A stretch of 64,000 nt of DNA from Buddleja alternifolia (Eukaryota; Streptophyta; Magnoliopsida; Lamiales; Scrophulariaceae). Made by a program: the position numbers and the translations under genes. Positions 1-11,673 of this stretch are shown here, one piece after another. The notes under the pieces were generated by a model that saw only the letters and a program-made list of their open reading frames with translations, did no database searches and had not been told where the DNA came from. The stretch lies in assembly GCA_019426215.1 (NCBI GenBank), contig CM033400.1:23482568-23546567 (forward strand), given 5' to 3'. The first letter of the stretch is position 1, and each line of letters starts with the position of its first letter.

Positions 1-804
1 TTGCTTTTCTTCAAATTCCTGAGACAGTCAACCAATATCTCAAGCATTCTCTTCAGAGAAACCCACATTACTACTGAGATATTCCTAGTTGTTTGAACTT
101 TATCAAAATCAAACAAACATTTTAAAAGAACCCCTATCCAAGCCTCGCGATCTGTGTGAAGTCGAAGTTGGATACTTGCCGTATTTCTGGGTGAAAGAAG
201 CAAGGGGATTGAAGTGATTTGGAGCAGAAATCTGTGTGATCAAGGAGCTCAAGTCATCAAGATCCATCTCTCCCTAATTTGTAGAAGATTCTGTGTGATT
301 CTTTGAGAATCATTTTAGTGGATTGCCTCCAAGTGTTCAAGGAGAAGAAGGACGTAGTTGGGATTACACCACCCAACGAACCTTACAAATATTGTGTTTT
401 TTACTTTACATTCAGTTTTTCATATTGTCATATCATAAACTGATCAAGCAAAACTTAATCAAACACTAAGCAACTAAATACACTTTCTGTGATGCTAAAG
501 CCTTTTAAAAAGGAAGACTACAAAAATCATTCTGCTGTGCTAACACTGATTAAAGAACTGAACGCTTAAACCTACTTGGTTAAAGTATTCAAATCTTGAA
601 ATCTAAGTTAACTTTCTAAAAACAGTCTTCATCAGACGCTTAGCATAAGTGTCTATATTTCAAGTAAACGCTCAGTCAAGCGTCTACTTTTCAAGCGTCC
701 AAAATCCTTTTTAATGCGAATCTTTTTTAAGTCGAAAAAGATTTCAGGGTCTATTCAACCCCACCCCCCTTCTAGACCCTTTCGTATGCCCCTTGGGATC
801 AACA
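1..804 (+). mobile_element. 3' part of a Sirevirus-family LTR (truncated by window edge)
   Basis: This segment matches the 3' half of the solo LTR at 4116-5646 almost base for base, and matches the LTRs of the element at 30011-44044 in reverse complement. It contains the same block giving 'ccacccaacgaaccttacaa', a C-rich tract at about 759-769 and the LTR end ...gggatcaaca at 804. The 5' half lies outside the window, so it may be a solo LTR or the 3' LTR of an element to the left. No internal Sirevirus sequence follows 804. Confidence 0.85.
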
Positions 805-2072
805 ATTTTAATTATATATGTCAAATATATAATTACATAATTATTCACATAGATTATAATTAATCTAATTGCAGATTTTATAGTAAAAAAATAAATATAT
901 ATTCGACATGTATAGGTAATTACTGATATTAATATTCGATATATATATAAATATATATATATGTCGAATATATAATTAGTTTATTTACGATTTATTATAA
1001 AATATACAATTATATTAAATATAATCTAGGTAAATAATTATAATTAGTTTATTCATATATTTCTATATCAGAAATAAAAATGATTACAAGTAGCTATAAA
1101 GAAGGTAAATAAAACAACTTGTGTGTTGTGGTGGGAGTGCAAGTCTTTATCCCTAGCATCAGGGGTTCAAATCTCATTGATAGCAAAAAAATTCAATATT
1201 TTTTCATTTGGCCGCCATGTGACCAACCCATTATACACTTGGCGCCACATCATCAATTTTTCCTCCAATTTTGAAAAATCCCCAATTTTGACATTTTTCG
1301 GCAGCCACATCAGCAATTTTCGGTATTATTTGGTGCCATGTTAGCAATTTCCGGCAAATTGTACTCAAATTGCCAATTTTTGTATTATTACTGTACCTAA
1401 ATTGCCAAACCCCCCCCCCCCCCCCCAATTAAAGTACCAAAATTACGAATAAGCCAAAATAAAGTACCAAAAAGATCGTTTTGCCGTTCACCATCATGCA
1501 GTAAAGAACACCACGAAATTATTGGAGGGTTCACGGCATCGGTAGGTGAAAGAATGACGTTTCTAAGCTAAAAAAATTCCAGATTCTCTACATATTGTGC
1601 GTTTAATTACCATACGTGTATATATAAATACAATCAACAAAAACATTAAAGGATTTGTTCTAGTGTTCTAGAAGGGTGGTCAAATCCGCAGGCACAAAAA
1701 TTTAATACAATATTCTACCATAACATATTCAACATTCTATTCAAACATGTGAGTAGTGTGTATAATGTTCCATCATATACAACATTCTATTCAATAACGT
1801 GAGTAACAATAGAATATATTCTAACAGTTTCAAATCTAAAACTGAGGGTAGAAACATTCTCATACGTCAATCAAAAGAAGATCAAGGACCAAAAATTTTC
1901 TGACCTTTTTGAAATTATTTAAAATCCTATTTATGTTGAAGCATTCTTACGATTACACCTCCTGTATATGTAAAAAAACTTACAATTTCACCCCCTAATA
2001 AAACTTACAAATGAACTTCTTGAGGAGGTCTCGTCATAATTTACCAAAAATCAAGAGGTTTTTGGTCATTTG
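805..2072. other. AT-rich non-coding stretch, no gene seen
   Basis: 805-1080 is very AT-rich with runs of atatat. 1110-1185 carries a sequence resembling a tRNA-type B box (ggggttcaaatctc at about 1161) followed by a short A-run, which could be a SINE remnant but is not a foldable tRNA. 1410-1426 is a run of 17 C. 1715-1800 contains a roughly 60-bp imperfect duplication around 'acattctattcaa'. The short open frames here have no recognisable domain. Confidence 0.5.
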
Positions 2073-3722
2073 TGTTGGGGAAAATTAACCAAACACAGCG
2101 GAAAACGAAATTTAAAATTTATGGATTTTCCCTTCGTAGGGTCAATCTTGGGATTTAATCACACGTATGTATGATAGGGTAAATTACACATTACCCGTTG
2201 TAGCGAAGTGGTTGATTATTCCTACGAATTTAAATTCTTCAATTCTTCACGAAATATCTCCGGCCGAAATAATGTTGATCCGAGCAGTCCAAGTGTTCTG
2301 CCTCTAAATCGTCTCGCCGGAAAAACTTGATGAAAAACTTCCTCCTCCTTTGGCTTGATGGCCAACGGCTAGGTGAGAGTGAGGGAGAGGGATTCTTTTC
2401 TTGTGGCGTTGTGTAATGCAACTTCTGACCTAGGCTTATAACTAATGTTATATTTATATCATTTAAGTTATTGTCTTGGACTCAAACTAAGCCCATTAGT
2501 ACTCCTAATGGCCGCCCCTCTTAGGTTCAGTGTGCCATATGGTGTATTAATTTTGTGCTAGTTTAGTCTATTATTTAATTAATCAACTTATTCCAATTAA
2601 TTAATTCAATTAAATAATAGATAACTCATTTAATTAATTTTATTTCTCCAAAAAATATTATATTAATTAAATCATAAATAAATTAACTTATTCCTCCAAA
2701 TAATTAATTCTATTTATATAATTTTAAATATCCAATACTTAAAATATTCCCACAAGAAATATTCCATTTTTCATCAATTTTTCCTTTTTAAACGTGACTC
2801 TTTAGGTTCATCTATATTTGGCAATGGGAGGATTCCATTGAATATGGGTCCCACCTAGACAGTCAAGTGGTCCATATTTTAGTTCAAATAAGATGAAATG
2901 ATTAGATCAATTATACCTTTCCATTTGTAAATACCATGTGAATACAAACTCTTCGTTTTCTTATCCCAGTTAAGTGAGAGTCATGTTTTGGTCAAACTCA
3001 CAAACTTAACACTATGCTATATTTATAATAAGCTCAGATCAATGAATGTTTTGGCCAAAGACTTTAAAATCTAACTTATTTATAAATGCATAGGATAATT
3101 CCTCGTTCACTTACGAGGAAACGAATCCTTTCTTGGATATCAATTAAGAGTACTACTTGCCCATTAGGTTGTAGTTCGAGGTTGACCCCACCAATGGGTG
3201 AATTGGGTCTAACTATTCTAATGACAAACCTAACGTCACAAGTATATCTTCAACTTGATTCCTCAAGTCTAAAGTTCAGACACACCTATTACAATTTAAT
3301 CAATTCTTTCATTGACTGTCAAAGAGTGAAAAACCCATGTGACAAAATCGATGCGAGTCGTGTCTGAGTGTCACTATCTCCATCAGTGCACCTATGATAT
3401 GAGTTCCTCACTACTTCCTAGTGACTGACGGGCACCTTTCTCGTCAAAACTCATATCATACAAGTCTTCATGATTTTCAATGCTCAATTGAAAATCTTTG
3501 ACTTGCAGACTATTTTAGTACACAAGTATTAGACTCCTCTAGTGCCTTAGAGAGTTTAACTTTTGTGTTCATGGACTTATAGATGATTACAATATATAAA
3601 TGCCAATATGAATGTAAACAACTAAAATACCTTTTATTGATTGATTTAATAAACAATTACAAATCGATAATGTCCTATCATTTATTAATCCTCTAATGGC
3701 ATTTGAGGACATTAACCTAACA
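2073..3722 (-). mobile_element. Solo LTR, Copia-type (family A)
   Basis: Starts tgttgggg and ends cctaaca, flanked by a perfect 5-bp duplication atttg (2068-2072 and 3723-3727). It is the reverse complement of the solo LTR at 10014-11673 over its full length, and shares architecture with the 1.6-kb LTRs of the Copia element at 48826-57566: a start ending in 'ctcaaatgcc', a block around 'cctaaagagtc', and 'ggggcggcc' near the end. No internal coding sequence is attached, so it is the product of LTR-LTR recombination. Confidence 0.88.
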
Positions 3723-4115
3723 ATTTGCACTAAAGTTAGAGGTTGTGCATGTAATTCACCCTTCAATAAATTCCTTTTTTTTTTTTTTATGTCAATGGAA
3801 AAATAAACTAGGATAAATCAAAACAAAATACAAGATATCATTTTTGGAATGGAGAGAGTAGTACTATTGTTGCGAATAGGCTGGAGCGGAAGAGAAGAAC
3901 GGGAACAAAACAAAGACGCGGATCATTTGTACTAGACGCAAGAAACGTGATAATTAGATATCATTATTTATTCCTTTTATTTCCTTGTTTTACTATGATT
4001 CCTAGTTGGAGTAAGTCTTTGGTTATTTCCTTTGGAGTCTTTAGTATTTAAGGGTTTTTGGATTTTGTACGGATTATTTTTCTTTTGGAAGAAGAAGTAA
4101 CCGGCTTATGCTTGG

Positions 4116-5646
4116 TGTTAGGAATTTCATGTTAGATGTTTTGATGATGACAATTAGGACTTTTTGTTAGACCCCAAAATATGTAAGTTTGTTTTTAGCT
4201 TTAATAGGCTTTGTTTTATTTTTATTCTAGATTGTTAGGTTAAGTTGTCTTAGACTGAGCGTCTGATATGTTCTGAGTGAGTTTATCAGAAAGTTTGAAG
4301 ACTCAAGCGCCTGAAGTCTGAATAAAGATGAAGATTCCAAGCGTCTAAAATGACCAGCTACACCAAGCGTCACCTTATAGGATAGAAGTAATTCAAGGAT
4401 GAACAAGCGTCTATCAATGACTGGTCTCACCTAAATTTATTTCTAAGTCCAGAAGGAGTTTAATGCAAATATTCTCAATGCATTAAGTGCCAACGGGCAT
4501 TTAATTCAAATGCATTAAATGCTGATAAGAGCATTAAATGTGATAAGCACTTTCAGACGTACGGAGAAGCCACCCTATTCGACTGTCAACAATTCAAAGA
4601 CTGCAGCACCAACTTTTGTGCAGCAGATTTTCAGGAAAAAAGACAAAAGTTGTTCACTCGCGGAAGTGAGAGACACGCGCTGGTGCATGTGTCAAACGGA
4701 CACTTTTTCCAAAAATGCCTATAAATAGGACTTCAACAACAAGCCAAAAACAAGAGAACAATTATCAAGTTGAATTGCTATTACATTGAAGTCTCATTCC
4801 TAAAACTCTCAGGAAAGCCAGAATTTTCAAGAAAACATTCTCTTTGCTTTTCTTCAATTCCTGAGACAGTCAACCAATATCTCAAATATTCATTTCAGAG
4901 AAACCCACTATACTACTGAGATATTCCTAGTTGTTTGAACTTTATCAAAATCAAACAAACCTTTTAGAAAAACCCTTATCCAAGCCTTGCGATCTGTGTG
5001 AAGTGGAAGTTGGATACTTGCCGTATTTCTGGGTGAAAGAAGCAAGGGGATCGAAGTGATTTGGAGCAGAAATCTGTGTGATCAAGGAGCTCAAGTCATC
5101 GACATCCATCTCTCCCTAATTTGAAGAAGATTCTGTGTAATTTTTTGAGAATCATTTTAGTGGATTGTCTCCAAGTGTTCAAGGAGAAGGAGGACGTAGT
5201 TGGGATTACACCACCCAACGAACCTTACAAATATTGTGTTCTTTACTTTACATTCAGTTTCTCATATTGTCATATCATAAACTGATCAAGTAAAACTTAA
5301 TCAAATGCTAAACAACTAAATACACTTTCTCCGACGCTAAAGCCCTTTAAAAAGGAAGACTACAAAAATAATTCCGCTGTGCTAACACTGATTAAAGAAC
5401 TGAACGCTTAAACCTACTTGGTTCAAGTACTCAAATCTTGGAGTCTAAGTTAACTTTCTAAAAATAGTATTCATCAGACGCTTAGCTTAAGCGTCTATAT
5501 TTCAAGTAAACGCTCAGTCAAGCATCTACATTTCAAGCGTCCAAAACCTTTTTAATACCAAATTTTTGAACTCGAAAAAGACTTCAGGGTCTATTCAAAC
5601 CCCCCCCCCCTTTCTAGACCCTTTCGTATGCCACTTGGAACCAACA
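4116..5646 (+). mobile_element. Solo Sirevirus-family LTR inserted in the Gypsy 5' LTR
   Basis: Starts tgttaggaatttcatg and ends ggaaccaaca, flanked by a perfect 5-bp TSD cttgg (4111-4115 and 5647-5651). It is similar over its length to the LTRs at 30011-31508 and 42546-44044 (reverse complement) and to 1-804. It carries the 11-C tract near its 3' end (5600-5610). No internal sequence remains. It post-dates the Gypsy insertion. Confidence 0.92.
4720..4728 (+). promoter_or_regulatory. TATA box of the Sirevirus-family LTR
   Basis: The sequence gcctataaatagg matches a plant TATA box. The same position in the other two LTR copies reads tataaata on the minus strand (30854-30861 and 43395-43402). 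It probably drives the element transcript. Confidence 0.65.
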
Positions 5647-5735
5647 CTTGGGCAATTCTCTTTGTGAGTTTTGTGTGTTTTTGTTAATTTATTTGTATAA
5701 ATTTGGTCCAACCTGCCGGATTTCTTGACACCGCC

Positions 5736-6008
5736 ATGACACGTCCCATCTCCAAGAGTTTTGATTCGATTGACGCCAAGTTCGACGAGGTTCTGCCAGC
5801 AATCGATGCACTCTATACCATCGTTACCAGAGCGCCTCCGTCTCCTTGCATCGCCGTAGTTGATTCTTTATCCCAAAACAGCACCCCAGATATTCCACCA
5901 TCGCCCATCAATTTACCGGCGCAATCTGTTGTGCCAGAATCTGATAGCCACCCCCTCACCACTGTGTCAATAACCAGTCAACCCCAAAAAACCCTAGATA
6001 TCCTTAAG
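5736..6008 (+). pseudogene. Gypsy gag, N-terminal fragment
   Basis: An open frame begins with an ATG at 5736 (MTRPISKSFDSIDAKFDE) about 35 bases after the 5' LTR, where gag should start. About 90 residues remain before the TRIM insertion at 6009. The fragment is Ser/Pro-rich and has no catalytic motif. Identity as gag rests on position. The expected middle of gag does not follow: after the TRIM the sequence switches to the opposite strand. Gag would form the virus-like particle around the RNA. Confidence 0.55.
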
Positions 6009-7006
6009 TGTGATGCCCCACATCTCACATTGGATAAAGATTGAAATATTGAGCTCCTTATAAGCATTGGTCAAAGAACCCATGTGCATCCATTGGATTA
6101 CTAGTTTAGGCAAGTGCTTCATAGACTAATTTCGGGATGCATATGGTGGGTTCGGAGGAAATTCTCATGTCCAACGGGCCCGTGGGTCCTGGGCGTGACA
6201 GATGGCATCAAAGCCGCTCGCCAATTGGAATACCAGGAGCTTAGTGCTACACTGGGCCAAGTGCTACGCGCGCGGGAGCCGCCTCTTGAGGTTACGGCGC
6301 AAAGTGCTACGAGCGTGGGAGCCACCTCTTGAGCTTGTGGGAGCCACATCTAGAGTCCCGACGCCTGGAGAAGAGTTCGATATGGTGTCACGCCGCAACA
6401 AGGTTGTCGCATTCTGAAGGAGGGGCAATTGTAGTGATCCCATATCCGGAAAGAAAGGGAGAATTGAATAGTTTATAAACAAAGGCCTAAAAATTTAAGT
6501 GTAATAATGAATATCGATTTTGGGTCGTGGATTAAATGTCCAACTCATGGTTATTCTCAATAGACTTGATGGGACTTCTCTAGTCCAATGGGCTTATGAG
6601 CCCGGGGCATGACAGATGGTATTAGAGCCTGCACCAGTTGGAATACTGGGAGCTCTACAAAGGGCAAATGGTTACACGCGCGGGAGCCACCTCTTGAGGC
6701 TGTGGCGCAAGGTGCTATGTGCGTGGAAGTCACTTCTTGAGCTCGTGGGAGCCATCGCTAGAGTCCTGGCGCCTGGAGACGAGTGTCACGCCGCGTTCTA
6801 AAGGAGTGGTGATTGTGATGCCCAACATCCCACATGGGATAATGACTAAAATATTGAGCTCCTTATAAGTAATTGTCTAAAGAACCCATGCGCATCCATT
6901 GGATTACTATTGTAGGCAATACCTTAAGAGCCTAATTTAGGGATGCACATGGTGGGTTTAGAGGAACTTTTCACCTCCAATTGGCCCGCAGGTCCAGGGC
7001 GTGACA
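6009..7006 (+). mobile_element. TRIM retrotransposon with three LTRs and two internal segments
   Basis: Three LTR-like units lie in tandem: 6009-6200, 6430-6614 and 6814-7006. They start tgtgatgcc or tgtagtgat and end gggc(g/a)tgaca. Units 1 and 2 are each followed by an iMet-type PBS (tggcatcaaagcc at 6203 and tggtattagagcc at 6617). Each internal segment ends in a purine-rich tract before the next LTR. The two internal segments (6201-6429 and 6615-6813) are homologous, sharing 'gcgcgggagcc' and 'cctcttgag'. Flanks ttaag/ttgag suggest a 5-bp TSD with one mismatch. There is no coding capacity, as expected of TRIMs. Confidence 0.8.
6203..6215 (+). promoter_or_regulatory. tRNA-iMet primer-binding site of the TRIM (first copy)
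   Basis: tggcatcaaagcc lies two bases after the end of LTR 1 and differs by two bases from the consensus tggtatcagagcc. The second copy is at 6617-6629. Confidence 0.6.
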
Positions 7007-7640
7007 TTGAGTGAGTTCAGCCGTGGCCACTCCACTACATCACTAACTTTAGCCGGGTCCATAGACACCCCCGACAACGATATAATGTGCCTGAGATACT
7101 CAATTCAGGAACAACCAAAAGAACATTTTTTTCTACTCGCCAGAAATTGATTCTTTTGCAAAATTTGTAATACGCACGCTAAGTGTTGTAAATATACATT
7201 TAAGGAAGTGCTATACACTAAAAATATCATTAAAGAAAACAATAACAAACTTATGTAGGTGGGGCCGGAGTCTGTCATTCACGGTTGCTTGAAAAGCAAC
7301 TGGTGAGTTCGGAAGACCAAACGGCATGACGAGGAACTCGTAATGCCCAGTGTGAGTGCAAAATGCTGTTTTAGAGATGTCAGATGGTGCGATCCGAATT
7401 TGATGGTATCCTAATCGAAGATCAATCTTCGACAAAATGGTTATTCCGTCCAACTCTTCCAACATTTCTTGAATCACCGAAATGGGATACTTATTCGGCA
7501 CAGTTATTTTGTTCAATTCCTTGTAGTCCACACAGAACCTCCAACTTCTATCTTTCTTTTTCACTAACAAAACCAGGCTCAAGAACGGACTTGAGTTAGG
7601 TCGTATAATTCCCTTCATAAGCATATTTGAAACCAATCTC
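7007..7640 (-). pseudogene. Gypsy reverse transcriptase, inverted relative to its element
   Basis: The minus-strand frame 7636-7211 reads as a Gypsy RT core, with [20 protein letters not shown], then the catalytic first Asp block ([12 protein letters not shown]), then FVMPFGL-like residues ([16 protein letters not shown]). The active-site box reads FFND instead of YLDD, so one catalytic Asp is lost. A continuation in other frames reaches 7007 with residues typical of the RT thumb/connection (GVSMDPAKV, then EWP). The downstream half of the connection lies on the plus strand after 8976, showing an internal inversion. The RT would copy element RNA into DNA. Confidence 0.85.
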
Positions 7641-8290
7641 TCTATCTCATCATTCTATAAGTGGCCATAGCGATAGGGTCTCACCGATACCAAACGCTTG
7701 CCATGCTGGAGTTCAATATGATGCTCTCCTTGTTGCTGAGGTGGCAGCCTGGTAGGATCACCAAAAACTATTGAATACCATCCGAGAATGGAATCCATTA
7801 CCTGTCTTGAGGTCTTTGTCAAAGGGGGTCAAACTTGGAGGATTCGCCCTTTCCCCTTTCCCACACCAGCACCATAAAATTCGGGTCTTGAATCCTAATA
7901 AACGTGCATAACCCCATCTGCATTCTACACAACGATGGATCCCTTTGCAATTGAACCATTTTTGCCTCCCACTCAACAATCATAGACATTTTCTTCCAGT
8001 CTACACGGACCTCCCTAATTTTTCAAGCCAACCGATATTGAGTATTACATCCACTCCCTCTAATGGAAATACGTAACAATTAGCCCAAACTTTACATGAA
8101 TCGAATGCTATTTCTAAACCATTGCACACACCAGCCGATTCCATTCGATGTCCGTCACCTAATTGTACTTAGAATTTATTCATACTCTGGAGAACTAGCT
8201 GCAATTGTGTAACCAGGGATACGAACACAAAGTTTTGGGTCGCTCCACTATCAATAAGGACTATTACTTGCTTATCTCCAATTTGCCCCC
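7641..8290 (-). pseudogene. Gypsy retropepsin-like protease and linker to RT (inverted)
   Basis: On the minus strand around 8275-8203 the sequence encodes VLIDSGATQNFVF, the retropepsin active-site signature of Gypsy polyproteins, followed by residues of the flap and C-terminal part (GDGHRMES, FPLEGVDVILNIGWL). Downstream, 7979-7758 and neighbouring frames represent the PR-RT linker. Several stops and frameshifts break it. The order protease then RT on the minus strand is normal for the inverted block. Confidence 0.75.
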
Positions 8291-8975
8291 TCAAACGCAT
8301 TGTCTTAGGACCCAAAAACCTGCCATCAAGAAAAGTGGTAGTTTTGCCTTTTTTGATTCCGTGGGTGCCTCGACTCAGTGCGTATTGTTGTCACCGAACT
8401 TGGGTAACTCCTCCTATTCCCCCTTCTTAAGTTCTGGCAGATCCTCCTCTTCCACTATCAATGCTTTGGTCTATTTTTTCGAGCACTCATGTAAGGGATG
8501 GAAAGGCTGTTTGCAACAATAACAATGTCCCTTACTACATAAATCAAACAACTCTTGTTGTGTCAACCTACGGATCGAGGTACAGCCATAAGATGTACCA
8601 ACGATGCCGAGGTGTTATTGCTCAGTACAAAGGACGAAGTACGCTCTGATGGGTGGGTCCACCCATTTGTTTGTGTCCTGAATACGGAGCATGTGAAACT
8701 GGTAGGTCGTTGTGGGAACCACTGTCCTCAGATTGAGGGTGGTAACTGTCGATCAGAGCGATATATATTGCCGCTACCACCAAGCAATTGCAATCTGCCT
8801 CGATATCTTTTGCTATTTGCAATGCCTTCAACAAATTTTGTGGATTGTGGATGCGCAACTTGGTTCGAATCGCCACATCGAGTCCATTAAAAAAATCCCA
8901 AATATAGTTCATCCGAAAGACCAGGTATTTCATTAGCCAACTGAAGGAACGCATCGACATAGAGATCCAAAGAAT
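8291..8975 (-). pseudogene. Gypsy gag, C-terminal half with zinc knuckle (inverted)
   Basis: On the minus strand from about 8975 the sequence encodes the conserved retrotransposon gag segment (QIDSLDLYVDAFLQLANEIP, then a GF-NGL block, then HNPQNLLKALQIAKDIEA). Near 8510 a chromovirus-type knuckle follows (CYCCKQPFHPLHEC). The N-terminal gag piece (5736-6008) is on the other strand, and the middle of gag is missing. Two or more frameshifts are present. Confidence 0.75.
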
Positions 8976-9600
8976 CGATTTGCTTGATTTACTATCAGCA
9001 ATTTATTCCAAATTACAGGCTGATTGCACGACCACTCATGCAACTATTAAACAAATAGGAGGCAGGCAGGTTTAATTGGACAAAAGAGGCACAAAGTGCC
9101 TTTAGGGCATTCAAAATAGCCCCTACGGCAGCTCCTTTGCCGACTATCCTGGACTTTAAGAAACACTTTGTGGTCGAATGTGATGCATCTGGATGGGGTC
9201 AGAGCGGTGTTGATGCAAGAAGCCAAACCAGTGGCATTTTAGCAAAGCAATGGGGGAACAAACTCTATCTAAGTCGGCTTACGAGAAAGAATTGATGGGT
9301 CTAGTACTTGTTGTACAACATTGGCAGCCCTACTTACTGGGCAAACGATTCACTGTCCACACGGATCATAGCAGTTTGAGATATCTATTAACTCATCGCA
9401 TTATAACACTGTCTCAACAAAACTGGGTGGTAAAGTTATTGGGTTACAACTTTGACATCGTATATAAATCGAGTGCACAAAATTCCACGGGTGACGCCTT
9501 ATCACGGCTAATAGACGAGAAAGAATTTGAAGCAATTAGCAGGCCATTTTGGGTTGACAGCTCGAATGTGTTGGAGGAATAGTCGGAAGATCTGAAACTT
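8976..9600 (+). pseudogene. Gypsy RT connection and RNase H domain
   Basis: Plus-strand reading resumes with the end of the RT connection (YYQQFIPNYRLIARPLMQLL), then the RNase H N-terminus (LDFKKHFVVECDASG, with the first catalytic Asp) and, after frameshifts, 9250-9582, which contains TLSKSAYEKELMGLVLVVQH (catalytic Glu) and FTVHTDHSSLRYLL (catalytic Asp). It ends in a GDALSR box typical of Gypsy RNase H. RNase H degrades the RNA strand during reverse transcription. This segment continues directly from the sequence now at the far end of the inverted block near 7007. Confidence 0.85.
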
Positions 9601-10013
9601 TGCAAAATTAAGGCCAACTTACAACGAGATGGGGCGTCACATCCGAGTTTCCAGTTGATTCACGATTGGTTATTTTACAAAGGACGGGTAGTCGTAGCAC
9701 TAACCTCACCGTGGGTTTCCCGACTCCTCCACGTGTTCCACAATACCCCGACAGATGGTCATGCAGGGGCATATCGGATGTACAGGCGTTTGGCATCGAG
9801 TGTGTACAGGAAAGGCATGTTTAAGGCGGTATAAACTTATGTGGGTAATTGTTTAACATGTCAAAAATTGAAGTATGAAGCGATGTCTCTGACAGGGTTA
9901 CTGCAGTCGTTACCCATACCAGAGCAAGTTTGGGAAGATGTTTCGATGGACTTTACCACATATTTACCCAAGTCTAACGGGTTTTCTTGCATCATGGTGG
10001 TGGTTGATCGATT
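9601..10013 (+). pseudogene. Gypsy integrase, zinc-binding and start of catalytic domain
   Basis: The HHCC zinc-binding region is visible (HNTPTDGHAG ... CLTCQKLK) with one stop inside. The first catalytic Asp lies in VSMDFTTYLP and is followed by a conserved VVVDRF strand, where the domain is cut at 10013 by a solo LTR. Reading resumes at 11674. The protein would insert the cDNA into the genome. Confidence 0.85.
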
Positions 10014-11673
10014 TGTTAGGTTAATGTCCTCAAATGCCACTAGAGGATTAGTAAATGATAGGACATTGTCGAAATTGTAATTGTTTTAATCAAATTAATA
10101 AAAGGCATTCTTAGTTGTTTATTTATATATTGACATTTATATATTGTATTCGACTATAAATCTATGAACACAAGAGTTAACTCTCTAAGGCACTAGAGGA
10201 GTTTGATACTTGTGTGCTAAATAGGTCTGCAAGTCAAAGATTTTCAATTGGGCTTTGAAAATCATGAAGACTTGTATGATATAAGTTTTGACGAGAAAGG
10301 TACCCATCAATCACTAAGAAGTAGTGAAGAACTTATATCATAGGTGCACTGATGGAGATGGTGGCACTCAGACATGACTCGCATCGATTCTGTCGCATGG
10401 GTTTTCACTCTTTGACAGTCAATGACAGAGTTGATTAATTGTAATAGGTGTGTCTGAACTTTAGACTTGAAGAATCGAGTTGAAAATATACTTGTGACGT
10501 TAGATTCGTCATTAGAGTAGTTAGGCCCAATTCATCCTTTGGTGGGGTCAACCTCAAACTGCAACCTAATGGGCAAGTAGTATTCTTAACTGATATCTAA
10601 GAAAGGATTCATTCCCTCGTAAGTGAGCGAGAAATTATCCTATGCGATTTATAAGTAAGTTAGATCTTAAAGTCTTTGGCCAAAGCATTCGATGATCTGA
10701 ACTTATTATAAATATAGCATAGTATCAAGTAAGTGAGTTCGACTAAAACCATGACTCTCACTTGACCGGGATAAGGAAACGAGTTTGTATTCACACGGTA
10801 TTTACAATTGGAAGGTAAAAATGATCTAATCATTTTATCTTATTAGGGTTAAAATATGGACCACGTGAGTAGTTAGGTGGGTCCCATATTCAATGGAATC
10901 CTCCCATTGCCAAAGATAGATGAACCTAAAGAGTCACGCTTAAAAAGTAAAGTTTGATGGAAAAATGGAATTTTCTCTTGTGGTAATATTTTAAGTATTG
11001 GATACTTAAAATTAAATAAATAGAATTAATTATTTGAAGAAATAAATTAATTTATTTATGATTTAATTAATATAATATTTCTTGGAGAAATATAATTAAT
11101 TAAATGAGTTATCTATTATTTAATTGAATTAATTAATTAGTTGGATTAAGTTAATTAATTAAATAATAGAATAAATTATGCACAAAATTAATACACCATG
11201 TGGCACAATAAACCCTATGAGGGGCGGCCACTAGGAGTAGTAATGGGCTTAGTTTGAATCCAAAGCAATAACTTATGTGATATAAATATCACATTAGTCA
11301 TAAGCCTAGGTCATAAATTGCATTACAAACACCACAAAAAAAGAATTCCTCTCCCTTTTCTCTTTCCTAGTCGTCGTCTACTATAAAAGAAGGACGAAGA
11401 AATTTTTCCATCAAGTTATTCCGACGAGACGATTTAGAGGCAACACACTTGGACTGCTTGGATCAAATATCTTTCAACCAGAGATTTTTTGGGATGAATT
11501 AAAGAAGCCAAATTTGTAGGATTTGTCAACCACTTCGCGACAACGGGTAATAAATATTAAATCCTATCGTATATACATGTGAATTAACCCCGGGATTGAT
11601 CCTGAAAGGGAAAAGTCAAAAAAAAAAAATTTAATTCACGTTTTTCGCTACATTTGGTTGACTTTCCCCAACA
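10014..11673 (+). mobile_element. Solo LTR, Copia-type (family A), inside Gypsy integrase
   Basis: Starts tgttaggttaatgtcctc and ends tccccaaca, flanked by a perfect TSD cgatt (10009-10013 and 11674-11678). It is the reverse complement of 2073-3722. When one TSD copy and the LTR are set aside, the integrase reading frame continues across the site, confirming that this is an insertion. No internal sequence is left. Confidence 0.92.

Larger units (their letters stand above)
3868..5700 (+). repeat. 5' LTR of the Gypsy element, interrupted by a solo LTR
   Basis: The LTR halves are 3868-4115 and 5647-5700. They align with the 3' LTR at 12660-13247, which reads continuously through the insertion point at 'ggcttatgct'/'gcaattctctttgtgag'. 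The last LTR base is about 5700 (tgtataa versus tgtatca in the other copy). The following sequence (ttggtccaacctgccgg) sits where a PBS should be but does not match iMet clearly. Confidence 0.82.

Noticed and set aside
1110..1190. tRNA gene or SINE with B-box-like ggttcaaatc
   Set aside because: No acceptor stem or cloverleaf can be folded, and the A box is poor. Kept only as a remark.
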